Shown: positions 1 to 8,057, counted from the stretch's first letter. The stretch is DNA of 20,982 nt from CAYRUZ01 sp964427895 (GCA_964427895.1 CAYRUZ010000019.1:1-20982); one strand, 5' to 3'. Notes: generated by a model not told the origin, from the sequence alone. Program-made: numbers and translations.

Positions 1-2
1 TC

Positions 3-719
3 GGCCGGGATAAAGCGGTGTCGGGCGTATCGGGCGGAGCCGTCGTCAGCCGCAGCCCACAGATCAGCGAACACCTGAAGACGATCGAGCGCGAAGCTCC
101 GGGCGTGCCCGACGGCACGATCGCACGACTCCTCCTCTACCCGATCATCTACGCCAAGGCCCGCCTGCTCTACCGTCTCGGACTGGGACGGTACTACCTG
201 TACGCATGCAAGGTGTTGCACCTCCTGGTACCGATCGTCAGCATGGATGAAAAAAACGGCAAGCAGTCACAACCCGTCCGACGCATCGCCGGGGCCTGTG
301 CGCGCCTGGCTCTCGACCAATGGCGCAACCGCCGCTGGATCAACGATCACCGGCGGCGCCTGACGGCGCTGTACTTGGCCCATGCGCGCAACAAGGGTTG
401 GGTCAGCAGCGACGCACCGCCCGCCTGTCCGTCCATCATTACGAGCGATTTGCCGCTGCAGAAATTCCCCCTCTTCGTCCGAGATGCCAAGCGCGTCCGG
501 ACCCAGCTGGAAGCGCAGAACATCTTCCTCGATGATGGCTGGACCGGCTGCGTCGTGTGTCCCGCCAGCGTCAAAATGGACCAACTGACATATGAGAGCG
601 GCAGCGATCCGGAGGCCGAAGCCGCCTGCCAGGCTATCCTCTCTCTGCCGACACACCCCGGCACGTCCGATGAGGACGCGCGCCGGGTGCTAACCGCCCT
701 CGATCCCCTTCTCTCGTGA
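3..719 (+). CDS. DegT/DnrJ/EryC1/StrS-type PLP aminotransferase, C-terminal part (cut at left edge)
   Basis: The reading frame is open to the left edge, so the gene starts upstream and about 239 residues are visible. The first visible residues, GRDKAVSGVSGG, fit the family motif holding the lysine that forms the Schiff base with pyridoxal phosphate; that lysine is codon 12-14. The end, LSLPTHPGTSDEDARRVLTAL, matches the family's usual C-terminal helix. Such enzymes aminate keto-sugars or related surface-polysaccharide precursors; the exact substrate cannot be read here. A GTG at 18 is an apparent start but would delete the catalytic lysine and the whole N-terminal half, so I reject it. The TGA stop shares one base with the ATG of the FemAB-type gene, implying an operon and translational coupling. 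Family call is fairly secure; substrate unknown. Confidence 0.75.
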   Translation, partial: GRDKAVSGVSGGAVVSRSPQISEHLKTIEREAPGVPDGTIARLLLYPIIYAKARLLYRLGLGRYYLYACKVLHLLVPIVSMDEKNGKQSQPVRRIAGACARLALDQWRNRRWINDHRRRLTALYLAHARNKGWVSSDAPPACPSIITSDLPLQKFPLFVRDAKRVRTQLEAQNIFLDDGWTGCVVCPASVKMDQLTYESGSDPEAEAACQAILSLPTHPGTSDEDARRVLTALDPLLS

Positions 720-1807
720 TGCCGACCGTCACTCTCGCCACCGACGCCGCCGACTGGGACCGCTTCCTCGCAGCGCAACCGTTCCGACCGTTTCTCCAGA
801 GCTGGACCATGGGCGAGGTGTATCGCGAGACGAAGCAGGAACCCGTACGATTCGTTCTGCGCGATGGAGACCGCACGACCGGCATCTGCCTCGCTTTGCA
901 CGTCCCGGCGCGCCGTGGACGCCATTTAAGCGTGCCATATGGCCCTCTGGTCGAACGACCGGACGACCTGCCGCTCGTTCTGCAGGCATTGGCCGACGAA
1001 GCCCGCAAGCGCCAGTGCACGTTCCTGCGGCTCAGCCCGTTCTGGCCGCTGAGTGTCGACTGGCCGGAGATCGCGCCGTTCCGCCAACTGAACGCGCCGC
1101 TCCACCTGCTCGCCGAACATCTGTGGTACCTGCCGTTGAAAGAGCATGATTCGTGGGCATCAGCAAGCCAGCCATCCGGCGCGCCCCTCACCGAAGAAAC
1201 GCTGATGGCGAACCTGCGCAAGACCACCCGTAACCTCGTGCGCCGCGCGCAGAAGGACGGCGTGACCGTGGAAGCCTCCGCGGATCCGCTGGGCGACCTG
1301 GAAGCGCACTTCATCCGCCTGCACGACGAAACGCGCAAGCGGCACAAATTCACGCCGTACACGAACAGCTTCTTCCGCGCACAGGTGAAACACTTCGCTC
1401 CGCGCGGAGAGGCAACGGTGTACTTGGCGCGCCATCAGGGCGAGGTGATCGCGGCGTCGGTGCACATGCACGCCTTCGGGGAAACGAGCTACCACCACGG
1501 CGCCAGCTCATCGGCCCACGCCAAGATCCCGGCGAGCTATCTGCTGCAATGGACGGCCATTTGCGACGCCCTCAAGCGCGGCGACCACGTCTACAATTTC
1601 TGGGGTATCGCGCCGACGGCGACGGATGAGGAAGGCGCACGGCGCGTGGCCGACCCGCGTCATCCCTTCGCCGGCGTCACGTTGTTCAAAACCGGCTTCG
1701 GCGGACAGCTGCTCGACCTGACCCATTGCACGGACATCCCGCTCTCGCCGCTGTATCGCCTGACGCGCGCATTCGAGTTCGCGCGCAAGTGGAAGCGCGG
1801 GTTCTAA
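719..1807 (+). CDS. FemAB/FemX-family aminoacyltransferase (peptidoglycan bridge-type, GNAT fold)
   Basis: About 362 residues, the usual FemAB length. The signature region is near residues 258-300, with the YHHGASSSAHAKIPASYLLQ block followed by a YNFWGI segment, then HPFAGVTLFKTGFGG near the end. These match the second GNAT-like half of FemA/FemB/FemX proteins. Family members move glycine, serine or alanine from aminoacyl-tRNA onto the peptidoglycan precursor's stem peptide; related proteins acylate other surface polymers. The protein is cytoplasmic and acts at the membrane face. I chose ATG 719, which overlaps the upstream TGA stop (TGATG); GTG 716 is possible. No Shine-Dalgarno site is present, but a pyrimidine-rich tract precedes the start, so coupling to the aminotransferase is likely. 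Amino acid and acceptor are not predictable. Confidence 0.85.
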   Translation: MPTVTLATDAADWDRFLAAQPFRPFLQSWTMGEVYRETKQEPVRFVLRDGDRTTGICLALHVPARRGRHLSVPYGPLVERPDDLPLVLQALADEARKRQCTFLRLSPFWPLSVDWPEIAPFRQLNAPLHLLAEHLWYLPLKEHDSWASASQPSGAPLTEETLMANLRKTTRNLVRRAQKDGVTVEASADPLGDLEAHFIRLHDETRKRHKFTPYTNSFFRAQVKHFAPRGEATVYLARHQGEVIAASVHMHAFGETSYHHGASSSAHAKIPASYLLQWTAICDALKRGDHVYNFWGIAPTATDEEGARRVADPRHPFAGVTLFKTGFGGQLLDLTHCTDIPLSPLYRLTRAFEFARKWKRGF

Positions 1808-1817
1808 GACGCGGCTG

Positions 1818-1826
1818 TGCTACACT
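1818..1826 (+). promoter_or_regulatory. Extended -10 promoter (TGC-TACACT) for the small membrane protein gene
   Basis: TACACT at 1821-1826 is preceded by TGC, making an extended -10. Only 8 nt separate it from ATG 1835, so transcription should start within a base or two of the start codon. No convincing -35 is seen. The promoter lies between the FemAB stop and the next start. Confidence 0.6.
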
Positions 1827-1834
1827 CTGCGCCG

Positions 1835-2221
1835 ATGGAGAAGCGCATCGACAACATCGTCATTCCCGATCGCAAACAGATGCCCGCCGCGCAACCGGCT
1901 GCCACTTCTTCCATGGAGGATACGCTGGAGGAGATCCGCCTTATTTTGCACCGCATGGACCGACGGGACCATTGGCGAACCGTCTGGGGAACCGTCCGCG
2001 CGATGATCGCGCTTGTGCCGATGTTCTTCTTCGTGGCGAGCATGTGGTACGTGTACGCCTACGGCGACCAGCTCATCGAGCAGATCGCGGGGGCCGCAGC
2101 CAGCAAAGCCGCGTCGATGACCACCGGCAAAGTAATGGGGTCTTCCGGCACGGGCGTGGGCGACATCCAAGAATACATCCGCCAGAAGTTGAATCTCCCG
2201 AGCAGCTACGAGACGCGATAA
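1835..2221 (+). CDS. Small single-helix membrane protein, unknown function
   Basis: A 128-residue protein I do not recognise. It has a polar N-terminus (residues 1-45, with a helical EDTLEEIRLILHRMDRRD stretch), one transmembrane helix at about 54-75 (rich in Phe, Val, Met and Tyr), and a short C-terminal part with a Gly/Ser-rich turn and a final charged helix. There is no signal peptidase site. The helix before the membrane segment could form a coiled coil or dimerise. ATG 1835 is chosen because a -10 element ends 8 nt upstream; an in-frame GTG at 1817 lies at the promoter and is unlikely. It follows the FemAB gene by 27 bp and may share surface functions, but this is only position. Confidence 0.65.
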   Translation: MEKRIDNIVIPDRKQMPAAQPAATSSMEDTLEEIRLILHRMDRRDHWRTVWGTVRAMIALVPMFFFVASMWYVYAYGDQLIEQIAGAAASKAASMTTGKVMGSSGTGVGDIQEYIRQKLNLPSSYETR

Positions 2222-2256
2222 AAAAAGCCGCCCCCGTCCTGGCGAGGCGGCTTTTC
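2221..2256. terminator. Bidirectional intrinsic terminator
   Basis: GCCGCC (2227-2232) pairs with GGCGGC (2246-2251), flanked by AAAA and TTTT that extend the stem. The run of six A just upstream gives a U6 tail on the minus strand; the plus strand has U4. It sits between convergent genes and can serve both. Confidence 0.8.
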
Positions 2257-2327
2257 CGCAGTATGTGTATTGGTTTTGAGTGGAATCTTGGTGATCGTGA
2301 GAGGGAAACCTGCTTCCAGAGTGGAAA

Positions 2328-2349
2328 CGTTGAGGTTTCCCCCTCAACG
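2328..2349. terminator. Perfect 8-bp hairpin after the lipoprotein gene
   Basis: CGTTGAGG (2328-2335) and CCTCAACG (2342-2349) form an 8-bp stem with a 6-nt loop, 10 nt past the stop of the minus-strand lipoprotein gene. No long U tract follows, so it may be a 3'-end stabiliser or weak terminator ahead of the stronger one at 2221-2256. The rest of 2257-2359 shows nothing else. Confidence 0.45.
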
Positions 2350-2359
2350 CTTGGGTGGC

Positions 2360-3790
2360 TTATCCTTTGGCGATACGAACGATGTCGTCCGCCGACATGG
2401 CCGGTGAGATGGCGTAACTGGGCAAGCTGAGCAGCTGGTTGCGGGTGAAGGAACGATCGGGCACTCCTCCGACGCCAAGCAGGTATCCGGCCCCGTCCGC
2501 AGCCTGCGACACGCGGTCGTTCACGCCGCCTTGCGGGTAACCGATCGCGAACACCGGCTTGCCGGTCGCCTCCTCAAGAAGTTTGCGGCTCTGGCGCACC
2601 TCCAATTCGAGCTGTGAATTGGTGAGGGCGCGCAGGTCATCACCGGTGTGACCCTGCGATTCGATGTCCATCCCGGCAGCCACGAGCGACGACATGCTCT
2701 TCTGCGTGATGCCGCTCAGGCCGAGATTTTTGGTCTGAATGAAGACGGTGGCGTGCACGCCCAGTTTGACCAGCGCATCACCCACTTCCTTGATGTTCTT
2801 TCCATCCACGCTGTCGATGGCGAGCACGACGGTCGAATCCGGCAGGCGCGCGTCCTGGCTCTCCTGCTTCAGCAGCAAGTCATAGAACTCGCGGAGCGAC
2901 CAGATGTTCACGCCTTTGGCCTTCAATTCGTTCACGTGCGTCGCGAGCGCGTCGCCGATGCCCGTCTGGCCCCAGTGATACACGAGGATCGGCATGGTAT
3001 ACGTGTTCTGTCGAGCGATGTAGTTGGGCTGGAACGGCGCGAGATACTGCGTCGAAACGTACGCATCCTTACCCTCGAATTTGATCTTCGCAAAGCCATC
3101 CGTAATGCTTGCGGGGCGCACGAAAGATTGCCCGGGCAATTGCCCCAACTTCTCGCTGTTGCTGTCCGGCGCGCTGCGCACGTTCACGAAGGCATAGTTC
3201 ACGAAGTAGACGTTCTCATATTTCTTCTTCTCCGCAGCCAGCGCGTCGAGACTCGTCATCTTGGCGATGTACTTACTCGAGACGAATCCTTCCTTGCCCG
3301 AGTTCGTCTTGATCTTCGCCCATGCCGCATCGACGAAATCGATGAGCGTCATCGTGTCTCCGCTATTGAGTTTTTCCACCAAGGCGGCGGTGATGGACGG
3401 CTCGGAACGGATGTTCACGTACGCGTTGGTGACGCGGAAAACATTATCTCCGCTCGCCACGGGGCCGGTACGCACGGCCTTGTACGTCTGCGCCATCGAA
3501 AGATCCAATTCCGTGACGGCGCCGGTACCGAGATCGAGGTTCATCGCGGGAACCTGCGATCCGCTTCCATCCTCTACCGTCGCACCCGACTCGGACGATG
3601 CTTCGACTCCTTCTGCCTGACGCGCCAATTCGCGGAAGCGAGCGGCGTCCTCGGCGGTGAAGACGAAATCGTTGTCGTTCGGCCGTTGCGGGCTGCACCC
3701 GGCGAAGAGGATGCCAAAGCTGGCAATGAGCAGGAACAGGACGATGGGCCTGTAGCTCTGCGTCGTGCGGCGGACAGAACGGGCGTACAT
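2360..3790 (-). CDS. Lipoprotein with two SH3b domains and a degenerate polysaccharide-deacetylase (NodB) domain
   Basis: A 476-residue exported lipoprotein. A basic N-terminus and hydrophobic stretch (15-30) lead to a lipobox ending at Cys32. A low-complexity linker (60-115) is followed by two bacterial SH3 repeats at about 116-178 and 193-253, each with an AYVNIRS/AFVNVRS start and a GFVSSKYI/AYVSTQYL end; such domains usually bind cell wall. Residues 266-475 resemble polysaccharide deacetylases (PILVYHWG start, FAIGYPQGGVND motif). The metal site is altered: the usual TFDD reads AIDS, and the HxxxH motif reads HTGDD (His381, Asp385), so two of three metal ligands seem lost. I infer a wall-binding protein with little or no deacetylase activity. 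It lies 38 nt after argS. An uninterrupted pyrimidine tract precedes the start and no Shine-Dalgarno site is seen. Confidence 0.85.
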   Translation of the reverse strand: MYARSVRRTTQSYRPIVLFLLIASFGILFAGCSPQRPNDNDFVFTAEDAARFRELARQAEGVEASSESGATVEDGSGSQVPAMNLDLGTGAVTELDLSMAQTYKAVRTGPVASGDNVFRVTNAYVNIRSEPSITAALVEKLNSGDTMTLIDFVDAAWAKIKTNSGKEGFVSSKYIAKMTSLDALAAEKKKYENVYFVNYAFVNVRSAPDSNSEKLGQLPGQSFVRPASITDGFAKIKFEGKDAYVSTQYLAPFQPNYIARQNTYTMPILVYHWGQTGIGDALATHVNELKAKGVNIWSLREFYDLLLKQESQDARLPDSTVVLAIDSVDGKNIKEVGDALVKLGVHATVFIQTKNLGLSGITQKSMSSLVAAGMDIESQGHTGDDLRALTNSQLELEVRQSRKLLEEATGKPVFAIGYPQGGVNDRVSQAADGAGYLLGVGGVPDRSFTRNQLLSLPSYAISPAMSADDIVRIAKG

Positions 3791-3828
3791 GGGAATGAAG
3801 GAAGAGAGGAGAGAAGAGAAGATGAGCG

Positions 3829-5523
3829 TTACATACGCTCGGGAAGCCGAAGGGTGAGGAGAGCCGCCCCGCTGCGCAGCACGTCGCGGGTCAGGCGGGT
3901 CAGCGCGAGGCGCAAGCTGCGCGCGGGCTGTTCCGCTTGAAGAATTGGCTCGCTGTTGTAGAAGCCATTAAAGGCTTGTGCGAGCGAAAAAAGGTAGTTC
4001 GCCAGTTTGTGCGGGAGTCGCTCCGTGCGGGCCTGCTCCAGCACCTGCGGGTATTGCGCCAGGGTGCGGATCATCTCGCGCTCCTTCTCGGTGAGCTGCC
4101 TGATGGCGGGCATATCTTCATCCACCTCGCCGGCCTTGCGCAGAACCGAGCACGCGCGAGCATGCGTGTACTGGAGGTACGGCGCACTGTTGCCGTCGAA
4201 GCTGAGGAATTTCCCCCAATCGAACACAATATCCATCTTCCGGTTCTGACTGAGGATGCCGTACGACACGCTCCCCACCCCCATCATCTCCGCCAAATCC
4301 GCGGGATCGTCGGTCTGGATGGCATCCCCGCGCTCATCGATCACCTCTTTCGCCCGGGCCACGGCTTCATCCAGCACTTCTTCAAGCTTGAGGATGTTGC
4401 CTTTGCGCGTGCTCATTTTCTTGTCGGCGAAACGCATGCGGCCCGTCAGGACGTTTTCGAACTCCGGCAACGCCCAACCGAGTTGCTCGCACGTCGCGAC
4501 GAGCTGTTCGAAGTGCAACTTCTGCGCGACGTCGGTAACGATGTAAATGGCTCCGGGATCGCATTCATCCATGCGGTAACGCATCTGTGCGAGGTCACGC
4601 GTGGAGTAGAGCGTGGCTCCGTCTCCTTTGCGGATGAGATACGGGGGTAGATTGCTCTCCTCGGGGAATTCGGCGATCAGGGCCCCCTCTTTCCCCTCCT
4701 TGAACACGCCCTTGTCGATCCCCTCCTCTATCACCGGCTCCATCTTGTCGCTGTAGAAGCTCTCGCCTTTGTCTGTGTCGAACGCGACATGCAGTCGCTT
4801 GTAGAGCGGCGCGAGCGCGGACTTCGTCACATCGACCACCTGCTCCCAGAACGCATGCATGGCGGCATCACCGTCTTCTAACTTGCGGAACGCCTCGCGG
4901 GCGGCGTCTTCGAGCGTCGCGTCCTTTTCGGCTTCGTCATGGAAGCGGACGTACAGCTGGAGCATGCCGTCCAAGCCCAAATCGGCAGGCGTCTTGTCGG
5001 CCGCCCACTTCTGCACGGCGATGGCGAGCTTGCCGAACTGCGTCCCCCAATCTCCCAGGTAGTTCCAGCGTAGGACGTTCGCTCCGTCGTGCTCGTAGAG
5101 ATTGCTGATCGCCTGACCGATGGTCGTCGTCAGCAAGTGATGCGCCCCCAGCGGCTTGGCGATGTTCGGCTGCGAGTACTCGACGATCACCGGCTTTTCC
5201 GCGCGCTTCACTTTCGCGGTGCACGCTGCACGGGTCGCCTTCAACGTATCAAGCAAGGCCTCGGGCGTAAGACGCACGTTCACATACCCCGGTCCCGCCA
5301 CCTCCACCGTCTCCACTTCCTTCAAGGAAGACAAACCGGCCACGAGCGCATCGGCGATCTCGCGCGGCTTTTTCTTCAGGCGGGATGCCGCTTGCAGGGC
5401 GACCGCGGTCGCCAAATCACCGTGCTGTGGATCTTCGGGCGGGGACCATTCCGCGCGCACGTCCGTCAGTCCGAACGAATCGGACAAGATGCGAGCCGTC
5501 GTTGAGATAAGGAGAGCAGACAT
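3829..5523 (-). CDS. argS: Arginyl-tRNA synthetase
   Basis: A 564-residue class I synthetase that charges tRNA-Arg in the cytoplasm. The N-terminal additional domain covers residues 1-110 (HGDLATAVALQAASRLKKKP is typical). The catalytic domain has QPNIAKPLGAHHLLTTTIGQ at about 118-137, where the HIGH signature reads GAHH, and MSTRKGN for the KMSKS loop. The DALR anticodon-binding domain closes the protein with the usual LPERM end. I chose ATG 5523: a start at 5682 would add a 53-residue extension unlike other ArgS, and codon 5523 matches the family N-terminus. An extended -10 (TGC-TATATT) lies 40 nt upstream. The lipoprotein gene follows closely and is probably co-transcribed. Confidence 0.96.
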   Translation of the reverse strand: MSALLISTTARILSDSFGLTDVRAEWSPPEDPQHGDLATAVALQAASRLKKKPREIADALVAGLSSLKEVETVEVAGPGYVNVRLTPEALLDTLKATRAACTAKVKRAEKPVIVEYSQPNIAKPLGAHHLLTTTIGQAISNLYEHDGANVLRWNYLGDWGTQFGKLAIAVQKWAADKTPADLGLDGMLQLYVRFHDEAEKDATLEDAAREAFRKLEDGDAAMHAFWEQVVDVTKSALAPLYKRLHVAFDTDKGESFYSDKMEPVIEEGIDKGVFKEGKEGALIAEFPEESNLPPYLIRKGDGATLYSTRDLAQMRYRMDECDPGAIYIVTDVAQKLHFEQLVATCEQLGWALPEFENVLTGRMRFADKKMSTRKGNILKLEEVLDEAVARAKEVIDERGDAIQTDDPADLAEMMGVGSVSYGILSQNRKMDIVFDWGKFLSFDGNSAPYLQYTHARACSVLRKAGEVDEDMPAIRQLTEKEREMIRTLAQYPQVLEQARTERLPHKLANYLFSLAQAFNGFYNSEPILQAEQPARSLRLALTRLTRDVLRSGAALLTLRLPERM

Positions 5524-5563
5524 GATCGGCGAAGCCGAACACAAGGAGTACTCAACGGACGGA

Positions 5564-5572
5564 AATATAGCA
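5564..5572 (-). promoter_or_regulatory. Extended -10 promoter (TGC-TATATT) for argS
   Basis: On the minus strand TATATT (5569-5564) is preceded by TGC and ends 40 nt before ATG 5523, predicting a leader of about 33 nt. A short CGGC-TTC-GCCG hairpin sits just before the ATG. No strong -35 is visible. The surrounding 5524-5797 is AT-rich intergenic DNA. It also has two direct copies of GAGACAT at 5676-5682 and 5688-5694, 12 bp apart, of unknown meaning. Confidence 0.5.
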
Positions 5573-5774
5573 TCGGAAGAATGGAAAACGAGGTGTATCA
5601 AAAATTTGATCTTGCTCACAATTTGTCTCCATGTTGCTGAACACATTTTGTATCTGAGTTTTTCCCCTACTGATTGAGACATTCAAAGAGACATGTTGCA
5701 TGAATGGAACGACGGAGAGATGCGATGAAACGATTGTTCCAATTCTTCACTTCCGCCGAACAATTCGCGTGCAA

Positions 5775-5803
5775 TTGCCTCATTTTCCCAAAAATTATAT
5801 AAT
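5775..5803 (+). promoter_or_regulatory. Consensus sigma70-type promoter (TTGCCT-17-TATAAT), leaderless
   Basis: TTGCCT at 5775-5780, a 17-bp spacer, then the perfect hexamer TATAAT at 5798-5803. The GTG start of the coiled-coil lipoprotein gene is at 5811, only 7 nt after the -10, so the predicted first transcribed base is at or next to the start codon. Confidence 0.8.
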
Positions 5804-5810
5804 TGTGTGA

Positions 5811-6632
5811 GTGCGACGTTCTTCTTCCGCCGCCGCGTCTGCCTTCCTCACGTGCAGCTTGCTCGTTCTTTCGGGCTGTTCGGGACAGCAAGCAACAGGC
5901 GTCGTGCCGAAAGCAGCAACGGAAGGTGCCTTTGCCATCACCGTCCTTCTCTTCGAGAGCAGCGAGCCCCTCTCGAATACCCCGCGTGCTCCGTTGATCG
6001 GGGTGCATGCCGCCACGTTCCTCGGAACCGAGGCCACGAATCTCATTCACGGATCGCTCGACGGCATCACGGCGGTCGATACGCTGCAGGGTCGCGCGCC
6101 GACGTCCAACGGCAACGAAACGTTCGCCCTCCTCGAGCGTTTTGGACAGTTGCTGTCGGTGGACGTGATGGACGTGCTCAACCGTTCGACGAACCGGGCC
6201 GAGACGCTGACGGCGTACCTCAAGGAATTGACGGATACGACGACGCAGGCGGAACAGCGCAAGGAATTGATCGAGGGGGAGGTAGATGCGCTCAACGACG
6301 TGCGGCGCGAGCAGAACAGGACGGTGACCACACTCGAACGCGACGGGCGAAACGCACTGCGAAACAATGAGTTCGAAAAGGCCGGCCGGAATCAGCAGGA
6401 CCTGCAGACCGCCCGGACAAACTTGGAGACGACGGAGGCGAAGATCGATGAACGAGAAGAGATCATCACGCTGTTCGAGCGCTTGATTCCCGTGGCCAAG
6501 GAGCGCATCGACGCCATCGACAAAAACCGCGAGGTGCTCATCGCCGGACTCAAGGTGGTGGATGTGCCGGGAATCGAAGACCTGGGCCTCATTCAAGACA
6601 CCCGTACCACGAGAACGTCGACGTTCCGCTGA
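5811..6632 (+). CDS. Coiled-coil lipoprotein, unknown function
   Basis: A 273-residue protein that I cannot assign to a family. A basic N-terminus (MRRSSS), a hydrophobic stretch (10-20) and the lipobox VLSGC, with Cys23 lipidated, show export and membrane anchoring. Residues 30-120 look globular with a few hydrophobic segments (AFAITVLLF). From about 125 to 245 the sequence is charged, with heptad-like spacing and many Glu, Arg, Gln and Lys, suggesting a long coiled coil; the C-terminus is short and polar. The GTG start is fixed by the promoter TTGCCT-17-TATAAT, which ends 7 nt upstream and excludes earlier starts. The gene is monocistronic. Its stop is 3 bp from the stop of the convergent polytopic membrane protein, leaving no room for an ordinary terminator. 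Confidence 0.8.
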   Translation: MRRSSSAAASAFLTCSLLVLSGCSGQQATGVVPKAATEGAFAITVLLFESSEPLSNTPRAPLIGVHAATFLGTEATNLIHGSLDGITAVDTLQGRAPTSNGNETFALLERFGQLLSVDVMDVLNRSTNRAETLTAYLKELTDTTTQAEQRKELIEGEVDALNDVRREQNRTVTTLERDGRNALRNNEFEKAGRNQQDLQTARTNLETTEAKIDEREEIITLFERLIPVAKERIDAIDKNREVLIAGLKVVDVPGIEDLGLIQDTRTTRTSTFR

Positions 6633-6635
6633 CGC

Positions 6636-8057
6636 TCAGCGAGGATAGAGGAGGAACTCGGCATTGATGGTGCCGAGATACGCCATGAGCAACGACAGAT
6701 GGATGATGGCCGCCGTGCGCCAACGCGGATAGCGGCGCAGGAATTGCGAGACCCCCACGCCGATGGTCAGCCACAGCATCGCGATGGTCGGCGGGGAGAA
6801 CAGGATGTTGAACCACGGACAGAAGACCACCATGAGGAAGTGGCGCATGCCGAGCACGAGGATCGCGACGGCCAGGACCAATTGCTGTTTTTTGGTGGCA
6901 TGCCGCCAACCGAGCAACGCGACGGCCAGCGCCGCGAGAAGCAGGCCGTAGTACGGAAGATTCATGTGCCACAGAGGGCTGAATTCCTCGTAGCTGTATG
7001 TGGCAATGTCCAGAGGCTGCGCCACGACCGACATGACCGGCGCGGTGACGAGCGGTCGGACGACGTCGTGGACGGAGCCCAGGAGCGACGTGCCCCCGGA
7101 AAACACGCGCCAGAAGCTGGCGAGGCTTTGCATCGTATCCGTCGGGGACCAGTCTTCCGGAATGAAATAGAACCGTACACCGATGGCTGCCCGGCCCGCC
7201 GTGAGGACACAGTAATAACTCGCGAACGCCACGAATGCAGCGAAGGAGCCATGCCCAAGGATGGTCTTCATTTTCCGCGTAGAGAGAAGGACCACGCCCA
7301 CACACACGAAGAAGTAGATGTTCTCCTGGCTCACGCACAATGCGAATGCGCAGAGCAGGCCCATCATCGTCACGGCCCAGACGGAGCGCTCGCCCGTGAC
7401 GTAGCGCCACAGCACGATGAACAGTTGCAGGAGAATGAAGACCGAAATGGAGTACGACTCAAGCAAGCTCGAAAACGTCCAGTACGCGAGGGAAACGCCG
7501 AGCGTGTACGACAACAGGACGGACGTGATTTTCTCGCCGCCCAACGACCGCAGCAGCAGGTAGAAGGACCCGACGCCCAACATGCCGATGAGAGCCAATT
7601 CGGCGTAGAGGTATTCCTTCACCCAGACGCTCCACACGCCCCCGTCCAGCACAGCCATGATGGGGCGGATGAAAAGCAGCGTCGGCCAGACGGCATGGCG
7701 GGATTCCGCCCCCCAACCGCCGGTGAGTTCGAGATACCGGATCGTGTCGGAATTGAAGACGTAGTCGAACGCCTCGGGGACGTGGCGACTGAAGAAGAAC
7801 GTGAAGTAGTAGAGGAAGAACAGCGGGAAGATCCACAGCACTCCCCTTTCGCCGCGCGACTGGACGACGAAGAATCCGATCAGGCCGATCCAAAACACCA
7901 CGTGGGCGAGGAGGACGCCGATGGCGGCGATGTTCAGCCACGTATAGGTGGAAAAAATGGCGACGAGAACGAACGCCAGGAACTGCGCGGCCAAACGCGA
8001 CTGCCGTTCCCCGGAAGGAACTGTGGCATGGCCGGTGCTGGTGCGGCGCAGGAACAT
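6636..8057 (-). CDS. Polytopic membrane protein, possible GT-C-type glycosyltransferase
   Basis: A 473-residue protein with about eleven or twelve hydrophobic helices from residue 25 to the end. A conserved-looking external loop after the first helices reads FNSDTIRYLELTGGWG and ends with a HAVWPTLLF segment. Acidic residues in that position are typical of GT-C transferases, which use polyprenyl-phosphate sugars; I see no decisive motif. The strongest hint is context: the ATG shares one base with the stop of the UbiA-HAD gene (TGATG), so the two are translationally coupled. If the UbiA enzyme makes a lipid-linked pentose or related donor, this protein could transfer the sugar outside the membrane. 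It could instead be a flippase or polymerase. Function is inferred from topology and neighbour only. Confidence 0.7.
   Translation of the reverse strand: MFLRRTSTGHATVPSGERQSRLAAQFLAFVLVAIFSTYTWLNIAAIGVLLAHVVFWIGLIGFFVVQSRGERGVLWIFPLFFLYYFTFFFSRHVPEAFDYVFNSDTIRYLELTGGWGAESRHAVWPTLLFIRPIMAVLDGGVWSVWVKEYLYAELALIGMLGVGSFYLLLRSLGGEKITSVLLSYTLGVSLAYWTFSSLLESYSISVFILLQLFIVLWRYVTGERSVWAVTMMGLLCAFALCVSQENIYFFVCVGVVLLSTRKMKTILGHGSFAAFVAFASYYCVLTAGRAAIGVRFYFIPEDWSPTDTMQSLASFWRVFSGGTSLLGSVHDVVRPLVTAPVMSVVAQPLDIATYSYEEFSPLWHMNLPYYGLLLAALAVALLGWRHATKKQQLVLAVAILVLGMRHFLMVVFCPWFNILFSPPTIAMLWLTIGVGVSQFLRRYPRWRTAAIIHLSLLMAYLGTINAEFLLYPR

Noticed and set aside
2648..3940. 430-codon plus-strand frame
   Set aside because: Lies antisense to the SH3b lipoprotein, with Arg/His-rich composition typical of shadow frames in GC-rich DNA.
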